Assembly: GCA_037044975.1 (NCBI GenBank)
Contig: JBAOIL010000037.1
Span: 124,001 to 188,000 of the forward strand
Length of the DNA: 64,000 nt
Direction: 5' to 3'
Source: JADLHS01 sp020848635
Lineage (GTDB): Bacteria > Verrucomicrobiota > Verrucomicrobiia > Limisphaerales > JADLHS01
Positions 34,827 through 44,262 of this stretch are shown piece by piece (positions within the stretch are counted from its first letter, which is position 1; every line of letters begins with the position of its first letter). The notes beneath the pieces are model-generated. The model did not search any database and was not told where the DNA came from. It saw nothing but the letters and a program-made list of their open reading frames with translations. Both the position numbers and the translations under genes were made by a program.

Positions 34827-34919
34827 CCTAACGAATGGAGTTAAGCTGCACGGCCCACAGCGTAGTCCGCGACAGCGGAACTGCGGCGTGCCACGTGTCA
34901 GCTTCAACGAATGGTTGGT
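34827..34919 (-). repeat. attC site of textbook form
   Basis: Outer cores GCCTAAC (34827-34833) and GTTGGTT (34913-34919). Inner boxes GTTAAGCTG and CAGCTTCAAC lie 5 to 7 bp inside each core, giving the four-box layout known from the aadA attC. Arms pair with several bulges. Confidence 0.82.
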
Positions 34920-35238
34920 TGCGCGCCCGACCTGCGGTGTCCTGCGTCCGAAGGCAATTCCTTGCTCCAACCAAGGGCGGCCGCCTTCCTTCACTCTCCG
35001 CTGCGAGCCGAAGCGACGTCGGCTCAACGCTCGCGTGAGTCGCGGCGTTCGCTCGCAGCGCTGATTTTATTTTCATGCCTCCCCTTTGGCGATTAAAAAA
35101 TTACTTCGTCAGAAATGCGTGGCCGGGCGTCGAACCAACAGGTATTCGGGCGCAAGTTGCGGTCTATCACGACTGGCATAGAAGGGATGTAGTTCAGGCT
35201 TCCCTTCGTGTCAACAAAGGTTTATAGCATTTTCCTCC
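34920..35238. other. Gene-poor DNA between the last attC and the integrase fragment; possible attI
   Basis: No gene is convincing. A minus-strand frame of 82 codons ends inside the attC and its start codon sits 1 nt after a GGGGAGG string. TTTGGCGATTA (35086-35096) repeats the motif seen at the gene side of two attC sites (21988 and 34523). From 35158 to 35238 the sequence resembles the region before the other integrase fragment. Confidence 0.4.
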
Positions 35239-35432
35239 ATGAATATTGAACCGGGGAAAACCGCACGCCGGCTGGGCTCGCTGATCCCGAATCCCAAGGC
35301 CAGACTCCGGGATCAGTTTCACGAGGTGTGCCGGTTCAAATACTTCAGCCAGCGGACGGAGGACTCGTCCGGGCAGTGGGACGGGCGGTCTTAGCCGCCG
35401 GCGAACACGGGGCGGAAACTCGCCTCGGTCAG
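35203..35432 (+). repeat. Direct repeat, copy 2: integrase N-terminus plus SUI1 3' end
   Basis: Partner of 21541-21770. Here the SUI1 gene on the other strand is complete, so this copy is probably the parental locus. Confidence 0.75.
35239..35394 (+). pseudogene. Integron-integrase-like N-terminal fragment (intI relic 2)
   Basis: Exactly the same length as the fragment at 21578 (52 codons with stop). The conserved part is RDQFHEVCRFKYFSQRTED; the last residues (SSGQWDGRS) have drifted from the SYWQWVVRF seen in the other copy. The TAG stop overlaps the TAA stop of the convergent SUI1 gene (shared bases 35392-35393). Cassettes lie to the left on the minus strand, as expected if attI preceded this gene. 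Confidence 0.72.
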
Positions 35433-35832
35433 GATGCGTGCGACCGTCTCGCGTTGGTCGCCCTGAATCTCGATCTGGCCATCTTTCACGGTGCCCGCCG
35501 GTGCCACAGGCCTTCTGCATGGCCTTGGCCAATTGCTCCTTCTCGGGCAGACCAATGCCGACAAAGCCCCGCACCACCGTCACGGTTTTCCCGCCCCGCC
35601 CGGCTTTCTCGCGGATGATGTCCACGCGGCCGCGATTCTTCTTCGCGGGTTTTGCGGCTGTTGGGGGGGCGAGGCTACTGACAAGCCGGCTCGCGGGGAC
35701 GCTCGCCCCACCGGGATTGGCCGCCGGCGGATTTTCGGGAGCGGGCGGGAGGCCGGCGCTGGACAGCGCGGCAAAGGGATTGTGGCCGAAACTCGTTCCA
35801 CCATCGGTAGGAATGCGCTTGGAGCTGCTCAT
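35391..35832 (-). CDS. SUI1/eIF1-family translation factor (YciH-like), frameshifted
   Basis: About 146 residues. The N-terminal 65 residues are low-complexity and Pro/Ala-rich. The SUI1 domain follows: VDIIREKAGRGGKTVTVVRGF, KEQLAKAMQKACGTGG and, after a shift near 35505 (GGG for GG), VKDGQIEIQGDQRETV and RPVFAGG. Bacterial SUI1 proteins bind the ribosome and are thought to affect start-site choice. The linker contains GGASVPASRL, whose DNA (about 35690-35715) looks like a short dispersed repeat. Its 3' end abuts the integrase relic. Confidence 0.85.
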
Positions 35833-35933
35833 GATTATGTTCTGTGGGAGAGTCTAGCGATCGGTTCGCGACGTTGGAAACCAATTCCGCCGTCACTCAG
35901 GAAACCCAATTGTCCACAGCCGTCGTTACATCT

Positions 35934-38068
35934 TTATTTCTCCGGGACAACTTCGAAGAGCGCCAGTTCGTTGGGGGCGAGGACGCCGGTGGTTTCCTTC
36001 CAGGTGGCGGCGACTTCACTCCGGGTGGAGCGGTTGATGCCGGACTCGTCGTAAGCGGTGATGGCATAACGACCCGACGGTGAACGCAGCCAAGGCGCCA
36101 TGGCCATGGCAAAGGAGATCGAACGTGGTTGCGTTCCCGTATTCAGCACTACGATGAGGGCGGTGTCGGGCAGCAGGTAGCCGTTCACCCGCGCTTCGCG
36201 ACACGGCTCGGACAAAAAGTTGTCGCCAATCAGTCGCCCGTCTTCCAGGTAGGTTTGAAACTGTGCATGAAGATGGGCGCACACCGTGAGCGCCGTGGCC
36301 AATTCGGGGTGGTCCGTGATGCGGGCCGAGCCGTTGATACCGTCCGGCTTCGAGGGCAGCACATTCAGGAACAGGTGGTCGGCGAACAGTTGTTTCACCG
36401 CGCGCGGCGAGGTTCCCACGTTCACATTGAAACGGGGCGTGGGATAGGCGTTCACGAGCGCACGCCAGTCCATCGGTTGATCGAACAGCGCCCAGTTCCA
36501 GGTGTAGTCCAGCCAACGACTGTCCAGGTCGAGGTTGTTGAGGCATTCCCCGGCGAAAGTGGCGGCCGGGTCCTTTTCGCTGGCGGCAGCGCGCACTGTG
36601 GCAAAAACCGTTTCCAAGTTGGGTGCCGCGGGCTTGTGCATGGCTTGGTCCCAGGTGATCGAAGTCCAGCCACGTTCCACCATCTGCAACAAGCTCGCGG
36701 TGACATCAGCCTGCCAGCCCGGATGATTCGGGTCCGCGAACGAACCGCGCGAAGCCTTGCCGTAATAGGGGCGCAGCATCGGGATGAAGTCCGTGTGATA
36801 CCCCCAGTCTTCGCGGCCATCGGTCTGGCCGTATTTGGCGGGGATGGGGTTGAGCATGGTCATGACGGACACGAACAACGACACGTTCACGCCTTTGGCC
36901 CGGCACTCGGCGATGGCGCGATTGAACTCCGCGAGCGTGCCCAACTCGGGCGACGGCTGCTGCGGAATCTCCCAAGGTCCCCACAGCCAGACCACCATTT
37001 CATTCAAACCGTGCGCCCGACATTCATCCGCCAGGCCGGGTAAATCGCGGAACCGCCACACGATGGTCGGCGCCGCCGCATCGGCAACGGCATATTGTTG
37101 GGCCAGCCACACGCTACGATAGCCGAGGGTTTGGCGCAGGTGTTTGGGTAGCGGATGGGGGCGCTGAACGTTTTCCTTAATCCAGGCGCGGAACGGCTCA
37201 ATGCCTTTGGCCCAACCGTGTTGGTGCGGGGTCAAAACATACTCGGGGCTGGACCATTTCTCGCCGGGGCGGATCAGCGTTTTGTGTTCGCACATGAGCC
37301 GAAGCGTCCGGTCCACTTGCGAAAGCTGGAGCAGGACGCGGTCGGAAGTCGGTTCGCCGGATTCGGTCAACGGCCCCCAACTCCAGAGTTTCGGAAAGAG
37401 ACTGAACCCACCCTTAAGGCTGCCAAGGTCCAGCCACCGGGCGGCCATGGATTTGTCGGTACGCGCCCGATTTCAGCGTCAGCCAGTTTCGCCGACTGGC
37501 GTACCAGCGGCCTTCGTCCTCCGGGAGGGCCAGGTCGCGAAAGGGCCGCTGCACGCCCCCGCAGGTGCGGAGCTCGGTGGTTTCCAAACCGCCAAACGGC
37601 TGAAGCCCGGCCAAATCTGGGAACAGGTACTTGAGGAATGGTCAGCTCGGACCGGTTCTCCACCGAGGCCGCCAATGTGAGGGAACGCCCATCGGCGGCG
37701 GGCCGAATTCGCACCATCGCTGCCACTGATCCTTTGGGTTCAAACTTGCGGCTCATTCCCAAGGAGGGCCAGGTGATTAAAATTCCCCCGTCCGCAACTT
37801 CCACGCGGGCATCCCGCGAATGCCGGGCCCCCAGCCGCAGCGGTTCAAAACCATAGCCAGGGTATGCCGCATCCAGCAACGAGGCGCTCCCGGTTCCGGC
37901 CTGCAAGAACTTCACGCCGTCATATTCGAGTTCCCGCAAGCCCCCCGAATCCGGGTCAATGGCGACCCGCAACCCATTGAGTTCGGCCCGAACCGGCTCG
38001 CCAGGTTCCGCCGCCGGAAGGGCCCAAGAGCAGAGGATGACGAGGCAGGCGATAATCTTCAGCTTCAT
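35934..38068 (-). CDS. Secreted hydrolase-like protein, beta-sandwich plus TIM barrel (frameshifted)
   Basis: About 711 residues across three frames (shifts near 37640 and 37455). A signal peptide (MKLKIIACLVILCSWALPAA) leads into a galactose-mutarotase-like beta-sandwich (LNGLRVAIDPDSGGLRELEYDG). From about residue 300 a barrel-like region follows: NEMVVWLWGPWEIP, RAKGVNVSLFVSVMT, TSITWDQAMHKPA and GECLNNLDLDSRW, with acidic residues at strand ends. A C-terminal beta domain ends in LFEVVPEK. The layout resembles DUF6259-type putative glycoside hydrolases, but I cannot confirm the family. Substrate unknown. Confidence 0.65.
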
Positions 38069-38275
38069 TTGTGACCACAGTAAACGGTCACCAGGGACTG
38101 ACGTAAAGCTGCAAGCCAGGTAAGGGTTTAATCGTTTCCGGGAGTAGGGTTAGCCCACGCGCCGGGGCGGGGGAAACCAAATTTCCCGCCGGGTTTGGAG
38201 CAAGATTATGCGTGACAAGCCCGGCGGGTTGTGGCTTATGTTATCTACAGTAGAATCAAACCTTTTGTATCACCT

Positions 38276-39613
38276 ATGCGTCGTCATTTTCTTGGAATTC
38301 TGTTCCTCACTTGGACGTTGTGGCTCCGGTCGTCAGCCCTGGCGGCGCCGACCATTGGCTCCACGGTGCCGGCAAATTTTGCCAGCGGGGTTTCGCCCTC
38401 GGCAGCCGTGGTCTTCACCTTCAGCGAGGCGATGGATCCGAACCCAGCCGTGACTTTTGCCACCTTTCGCGACGTGAGCGCGCCCCTCACTCCGCTGCCG
38501 ATCTCGGCTGCGTGGAGCGCGGCCAATACAATCCTCACCTGCACGCCCTTACCCGCGTTCCCGGCGAGCGCCAATATCGTCTGGGCGGTCGAAGGCCAGA
38601 ATCCGGGCGGGGATTTTTTGGACGGGACCACCGATGGGTTTTTCATGACGGGCACTGGCACCGGCGGCGGCACCGGGAGCGGCACCAATGCCCTCACGAC
38701 CTTCTCCGTGGGCAAGGTGCATTACTACGCGCAAACCGCCGCGGCGGCGCCGATGCTGGATCCAACCACGCCCTACTTCTTCAGCGCCGGCACCACGCTC
38801 TCCTCGAATCGCACGGCGACGAATGTGGTGCTCACGCTCCCGACCGCCGCGGTGGCGAATCTGACAAAGAACCCGCTCCACGCGGAGATGTATTATCTGA
38901 CGGGCTTTGAAACGAGCCTGAGCAACTACGACGCGACCTACCCGGCGGGCAACTACAGTTTCCTCGTCCGGGCGGTTGCCTCGAATCAGACAGTGGTGGT
39001 CAACCTGCCGACCACGAACAGCCTGGCGCAACCCAATGCCCCGCACCTGACCAATTATCCGGCCGCGCAGGCGGTGGATGCGAGTCAGGCGTTTGTGCTC
39101 GGCTGGGATGCCTTTGCCGGCGGGACAGCGTCTGATTATATCGCCGTGGACATCGCCGGTGGCGCCGGGAGCGTCTATGGCTCCACCAATGTCGGATCGC
39201 CCGGAGCGCTGACGGGCACCGCCCGCACGTTCACGATCCCCGCCGGCACGCTAGCGCCGAATTCCAATTACGATACAACGATCAGTTTCTTCCGGTTTGT
39301 GGGGGCCACCAACGCCAATTACGCCACGCTGGCTTATCGGGCGACGTACACGACCTTCTCGCTGATCACCACGGGGGGCGCGGTGACCGGCCCATTGGTC
39401 CTCACGAATGCCAATTGGGCGCCGGGCGCGTTCAGTTTCGATGTCCTCTGCACCAACGGTCAAACCGTGACGATCGAGTACACCAACGTTTTGTCAGCCG
39501 GGGCGTGGCCGAAATTGCTCACCACCAACAGCCCCGGCCCGCGGGTCCACATCGTTTCGCCGCAGGCGGGGTCGGCGCCGTCCCTTTTCTACCGCGCCCG
39601 CAACGGCCCGTAG
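38276..39613 (+). CDS. Secreted Ig-like (Big_5) repeat protein
   Basis: 445 residues, intact. A signal peptide (MRRHFLGILFLTWTLWLRSSALA) precedes a Big_5 domain (PTIGSTVPANFASGVSPSAAVVFTFSEAMDP). A Gly/Thr-rich linker (TGTGTGGGTGSGTNALTTF) and three further beta-sandwich-like segments follow. The C-terminus (GQTVTIEYTNVLSAGAWPKL, then SLFYRARNGP) is a pattern seen at the end of many verrucomicrobial exported proteins. ATG 38276 is chosen because it starts the signal. Likely an extracellular or surface protein; no catalytic motif is seen. Confidence 0.75.
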   Translation: MRRHFLGILFLTWTLWLRSSALAAPTIGSTVPANFASGVSPSAAVVFTFSEAMDPNPAVTFATFRDVSAPLTPLPISAAWSAANTILTCTPLPAFPASANIVWAVEGQNPGGDFLDGTTDGFFMTGTGTGGGTGSGTNALTTFSVGKVHYYAQTAAAAPMLDPTTPYFFSAGTTLSSNRTATNVVLTLPTAAVANLTKNPLHAEMYYLTGFETSLSNYDATYPAGNYSFLVRAVASNQTVVVNLPTTNSLAQPNAPHLTNYPAAQAVDASQAFVLGWDAFAGGTASDYIAVDIAGGAGSVYGSTNVGSPGALTGTARTFTIPAGTLAPNSNYDTTISFFRFVGATNANYATLAYRATYTTFSLITTGGAVTGPLVLTNANWAPGAFSFDVLCTNGQTVTIEYTNVLSAGAWPKLLTTNSPGPRVHIVSPQAGSAPSLFYRARNGP

Positions 39614-39637
39614 CCGGCGCGACTTCGACCCGCCGTC

Positions 39638-40429
39638 TCAAGGCGCCACAGTCTCTTGGAAAAACCTGACGATCAGCGCCGGCGCAGCCGCCGGGAACTG
39701 ATGCGCCCCGGAATGGAGGAAGGTGACCACGGGCGCGCCCCGCTTCGATTCATAAACGGTGCAGGCCTTCGCCCACGGTTTGCCTTCGCCGCAGTCGTTG
39801 AGTTTGCGGAGGGCGTTCATGGTTTGCTGCTGCCAGGCGAATTTCACCAAGGCATCCTTTTCGCCGGCGACATGCAGCACGGGCTTGGGTTTGAGCAACG
39901 CCAGATTCCGGCCCGCCGGCGCCGCCGACGGGGCCAAGGCCGCAAACTGGTCCCCCCGCGCCGCCCAGAGCAGATACGTGAAGCTGCCGCCGTTCGAGTG
40001 ACCCGTGGCATACCGCCGCTTTTCGTCCACGCGATAGTCCGCTTGGAGCGCCGCCAGCAGGGCGTCGAAGAATTTCAAGTCCCGGTCGCCCTGGTCACCG
40101 ATCCGGCTTTGCCAGCCGGCCTTCTTGCCCGCGGGGTCGGTCAACCTCCCCGGCGTGGGGAGTCCCTGCGGGTAAACCACGAGCGCTTCCGGCCACAGCG
40201 TGTGATAACCAAACGTCCGCGCGGCGTGACCCATCGTCCCGCCATGACCGTGAAACGCGAAGACGACAGGGGTTGCGGCCGATTTGGCCGAGGGGGGAAC
40301 ATAGACCAAGGCTTCGCGCCGGACGCCATCCACCAGCCATTCGCGGCGCGTCAGGGCTTCGGCGGCGTCCAGTTCCGCCACCGTGACCAAGGCCAGGCCG
40401 AGGGCGCACAGCAAACGAATCGGTTTCAT
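39638..40429 (-). CDS. PHB-depolymerase-like alpha/beta hydrolase (LpqC/feruloyl-esterase type)
   Basis: 263 residues, intact. Signal peptide (MKPIRLLCALGLALVTVAELDAA). The esterase fold shows PVVFAFHGHGG (oxyanion region), the nucleophile elbow GHSNGG with Ser, HVAGEKDALVKF with the likely Asp, and a late His in HSGAHQFP. This set matches the polyhydroxybutyrate depolymerase/feruloyl esterase family, which cleaves ester bonds on polymers or plant-derived polysaccharides outside the cytoplasm. It converges with the Ig-like protein gene (24-bp gap). Confidence 0.88.
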   Translation of the reverse strand: MKPIRLLCALGLALVTVAELDAAEALTRREWLVDGVRREALVYVPPSAKSAATPVVFAFHGHGGTMGHAARTFGYHTLWPEALVVYPQGLPTPGRLTDPAGKKAGWQSRIGDQGDRDLKFFDALLAALQADYRVDEKRRYATGHSNGGSFTYLLWAARGDQFAALAPSAAPAGRNLALLKPKPVLHVAGEKDALVKFAWQQQTMNALRKLNDCGEGKPWAKACTVYESKRGAPVVTFLHSGAHQFPAAAPALIVRFFQETVAP

Positions 40430-40717
40430 CGTGAGGCCAGTTTAACCTAAATTTCGAAGTTGGGTAGCGTCAGGCATCCCGGCCTGACGGGGAGGGCGGC
40501 AGCCTGCCGCCCGGAATCAAGCGGCCGGATGAAGCAACGGCTTGCCTGCTTTCCCATCGAGTGAGGAACGCACGTCATTTTCCGCCGGGCTGGTAGCCGC
40601 GGCTCCACGGGAGGCCAGGAGGCCTGCCGCTACGATCGCCACCCGCCTGGATTTCACCCCAAGTTCGGCGACATTTTATTTTGTCCTTTGGCGGTCTTGG
40701 CGCTAGACTACCGCCTA
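40430..40717. repeat. Intergenic dispersed repeats
   Basis: 40463-40520 (GTAGCGTCAGGCATC ... GCCTGAC ... CTGCCGCCCGGA) resembles the reverse complement of about 17540-17592. It is followed by further GC-rich inverted segments (GCTGGTAGCCGCGGCTCC, GGAGGCCAGGAGGCCTGCCG). No gene. Confidence 0.5.
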
Positions 40718-42658
40718 GTGAAATCACCTTGTTCCCCTTGGCTGTCCGGTACTGTTGCTCGGTGCGGTTTCCCGCGCGTTGGCCGCGCTGACGCCGGAGC
40801 AGGTGGCGCAATTGCCGCCGCCCGCGCCGCACATCGTCAGTTTCAGCAAGGAAATCAAGCCCATCCTCGAGACCAGTTGCAATCAGTGTCACGGCCGCGG
40901 CCGGGCAAAGGGCGAGTTCCAGATTGATTCGCGGGCGACCCTGCTCAAGGGCGGCAATTCCGGACCGGGCTTCGTGCCGGGCAAAAGCGCCGAGAGCCTG
41001 CTCGTGGAACTGGTCGCGGGATTCGATCCGGACAGCGTCATGCCCAAGAAGGGCACCAAGCTCACGCGGGACCAGATCGGCGTGTTGCGGGCCTGGATTG
41101 ACCAGGGCGCGCCGTGGGATGCCAACCTTACGTTCGCGCGCATCGCGCCGGCCAATTTGACCACGCGCCGGCCGGAAATGCCCAAAAGCCGGGATCGGAA
41201 TGCCAACCCGATTGATCGTTTGTTGGCGCCGTATTTCGCCGCGAACCAGATCCAGCCGCCGCAGCTCGTGGACGACCGGACCTTTGCCCGGCGGGCGTAT
41301 CTCGATGTGGTCGGGCTGCTCCCGCCGCCGGACGCGCTGGCGGCCTTTGTGGCGGATCGGAGCCGGGACAAGCGCGCGCAACTTGTCCGCCGCCTGCTCG
41401 CCGACCCGGAGGGTTACGCGCTGCACTGGCTGTCGTTTTGGAATGACATGCTCCGGAATGATTACAAGGGCACGGGTTACATTGATGGCGGGCGCAAACA
41501 GATCACGCAATGGCTCTTCACCGCCCTGGAAACGAACAAGCCGTACGACCAGTTCGTCGCCGAGTTGGTGAATCCCACCCCGGCAAGCGAAGGCTTCACC
41601 AAAGGCATCGTGTGGCGCGGCGTGGTCAACGCCAGCCAGACCCCGGCGATGCAGGCGGCCCAGATGCGTCTCGCAGGTGTTCATGGGCGTGAACCTCAAG
41701 TGCGCGAGCTGCCACGACAGCTTTGTCAACGACTGGACGCTGGCCGACGCCTACGGGCTGGCGGGCGTTTATGCCGATGGCCCGCTTGAAATGGTGCATT
41801 GCGACCAACCCACCGGAAAAATCGCCGCGCCCAAATTCATCTATGCCCAGTTCGGCGAGTTGGCGAGTTCCACGAACAAGACCGTGCGGCTGGAGCAACT
41901 GGCCAAACTCATGACTCAGCGCACGGACGGCCGACTTTCGCGGACCCTGGTGAACCGGTTATGGCAGCGCTTCTTCGGGCGCGGCCTCGTCGAGCCCCTC
42001 GACGACATGGAACAAGCCCGCGTGGAGCCCGGATGTGATGGACTGGCTGGCGGAGGATTTCGCCGATCACGGCTACGACGTGAAGCATTTGATCGAAGTG
42101 ATGTTGACGTCGCGGGCCTACCAATTTCCCGCGACCCCGGCGACGGAGCAAGTCGGCAGCGATTTTGTTTTTCGCGGGCCCCAAGTGCGGCGGTTGTCGG
42201 CCGAACAATTCCGGGATGCCGTGGGCGCGCTCACCGGGGTCTGGTATGACCAACCGGCCACGCAATTCCGGCGGGCCGATGGTTCGACCAATCATTTCAC
42301 CCGCACCCGCGCCGCCCTCGTTGGCGCAGATACGTTGCAAGTGGCGCTGGGCCGGCCGAACCGCGAACAGGTGCTGACTTCGCGCGCCAGTGCGGCGACC
42401 ACCTTGCAGGCGCTGGAGTTGACCAACGGCGCGGAACTGGCGGAGGTGTTTTCGCGCGGCGCGGAAAAAATGCTGACGGTCCCAGCGCCGGCGAATGACG
42501 TGGTGGCGCAGCTTTATGCCCGGGCGCTGGGCCGCAAGCCAACCCGGGCGGAGGCGCAGTTGGCGGCGAGCCTGGTGGGCCAGCCGGTCCAGAAAACCGG
42601 CGTCGAAGATTTGCTCTGGGGGCTGACGATGATGCCGGAGTTTCAACTGATTTATTGA
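40718..42658 (+). CDS. Planctomycete-type cytochrome c with DUF1549/DUF1553 (frameshifted)
   Basis: About 646 residues in four pieces (shifts near 40752, 41668 and 42012). A probable signal peptide starts at GTG 40718. The PSD1 haem domain contains CNQCH (haem c site), the DUF1549 part is PIDRLLAPYFAANQIQPP ... YLDVVGLLPPP, a second haem site CASCH opens the C-terminal DUF1553 part, and HLIEVMLTSRAYQ and LYARALGRKPTRAE follow. These proteins always pair with DUF1501 proteins, as here (10 bp downstream). They are thought to act in the periplasm on sugars or organic acids with electron transfer, but the reaction is not established. Confidence 0.88.
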
Positions 42659-42668
42659 GGAACGAACG

Positions 42669-44161
42669 ATGATTACCAAATCAAGCTGGTCGCGCCGCGA
42701 CTTTCTGAAAACCGCGAGCACGGCGACGCTGGGGGCGCTGGCCGCGCGTTTCCCCAATGTGGTTCGCGCCGAGGACCCGGCCGCGGAATCATTAAAAGCC
42801 ACCGCCGACACCGTCATCGTCCTGTGGATGGGCGGCGGCATGGCACACACGGAGACCTTCGATCCGAAACGCTACACGCCGTTCGAGAAAGGCATGGCCC
42901 CGGACGCGTTCCTCAGCACGTTCCCCAGCATCCCGACGGCGGTGGACGGCATCCGGTTTTCCGAGGGCCTCGAAAAAATGGCCGCCGTGATGGATCGCGG
43001 CACCCTCATTCGTTCCTACACCGCAGGCGATCTCGGCTTCATTCTGCACTCGCGGCATCAATTCCACTGGCATACCGGCTATGCGCCGCCGCAGACCGTG
43101 GCCGCGCCGCATCTTGGGCGCGTTCATGGCGCGCACGCTCGGGCCGTTGAATCCCGCGGTGCCCGCGTTCATCAACATCGGCCAGCGCTTTGACAACGGC
43201 GAGGGCGAGGAGTTGAAAGCCTTCACCACCGCCGGTTTTCTCGGCAGCGAATACGGCCCGCTGAACATTCCGTTCCCCGATCAAGCCACGGACACGGTGC
43301 GGCCGCCCGGCGGCATGACGCCGGGACGGTTCGAGGACCGGAACAAGTTCTACAAGAAGCTCCTCGCCGCCAGCCCGGTGGGGGAATATGGCAGCGACTA
43401 TCAAAAGGAATCGCTCCTGCGGTCGCTCGATAACGCGCATCGCCTCCTGAGTTCGCCGGCGGCGAAGGCGTTTGATCTGTCCCTCGAACCGCTCGAGAGC
43501 GTCCGGAAATACGTGCCCGGCTATCAACCCGCCCAGCGCTTCACGGCGGAGCGCGACCGGTTTGGCGCGAAGTATGAAGACCAGATGGTTGGCCGGTTTG
43601 GCCTGGGCTGTTTGCTGGCCCGGCGGCTGGCCGAGGTCGGCGCGCGCTATCGTCGAGGTCACGACCGAGTACATCCCCTTCTTCAACTGGGACACCCACG
43701 AAAACGGCCACGCCCGGCTGGTCTCGATGAAGAAGCAGATTGACGCGCCGATCGCCCAGCTCGTGCTCGATCTGGAAGCGCGCGGGCTGCTCAACCGCAC
43801 GCTGATCGTGCTGGCCAGCGAGTTCAGCCGCGACGCGATGATCGAAGGCAAACCCGACAAGTTGATCAAGGACCAGGTCGAAGTGCCGGCCAAGGTCGAA
43901 GACCCGAAGCACTACGGGATGCACCGCCATTTCACCGACGCCGGCTGCGTGCTGTTGTATGGCGGCGGCATGAAGCGCGGGCATCTCCACGGCCTGACCG
44001 CCGACGAACGGCCGTGCAAAACGATCAAGGACCGGGTCATCATCGAGGATTTGCACGCCTCGATTTATCGCGCGGTCGGCATTTCGCCGAAGCTCGCCTA
44101 CGAAATTGAGAAGCGCCCGTTCTACACCACGCGCAACGGCGAGGGCAAACCGGTGACCTGA
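42669..44161 (+). CDS. DUF1501 domain protein, Tat signal (frameshifted)
   Basis: About 497 residues. A twin-arginine signal (WSRRDFLKTASTATLGALAA) precedes the DUF1501 fold, an alkaline-phosphatase/sulfatase relative. VIVLWMGGGMAHTETFDPK, LIRSYTAGDLGFILHSRHQFHWHTGY, FFNWDTHENGHA, VLASEFSRD and GMHRHFTDAGCVLLYGGG carry the metal-ligand Asp/His positions. Shifts near 43115 (GGG for GG) and 43655 (GC repeat) break the reading; the parts join cleanly. The start has GAGGAACGA upstream. Obligate partner of the preceding cytochrome gene. Confidence 0.9.
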
Positions 44162-44262
44162 CCTTTTTGCGTGAATCGGCCAAGTTGTTGGCCATCCGGT
44201 GAGGACCGAATAACTCGAACGGTGTCGGCGGGCATAATCAGAAGGCGTTGGGTGAAACAAGC

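Noticed and set aside
34828..35076. 82-codon minus-strand frame as a cassette gene
   Set aside because: It ends inside an attC stem, its start codon is only 1 nt from the purine-rich string, and the protein has no coherent pattern.
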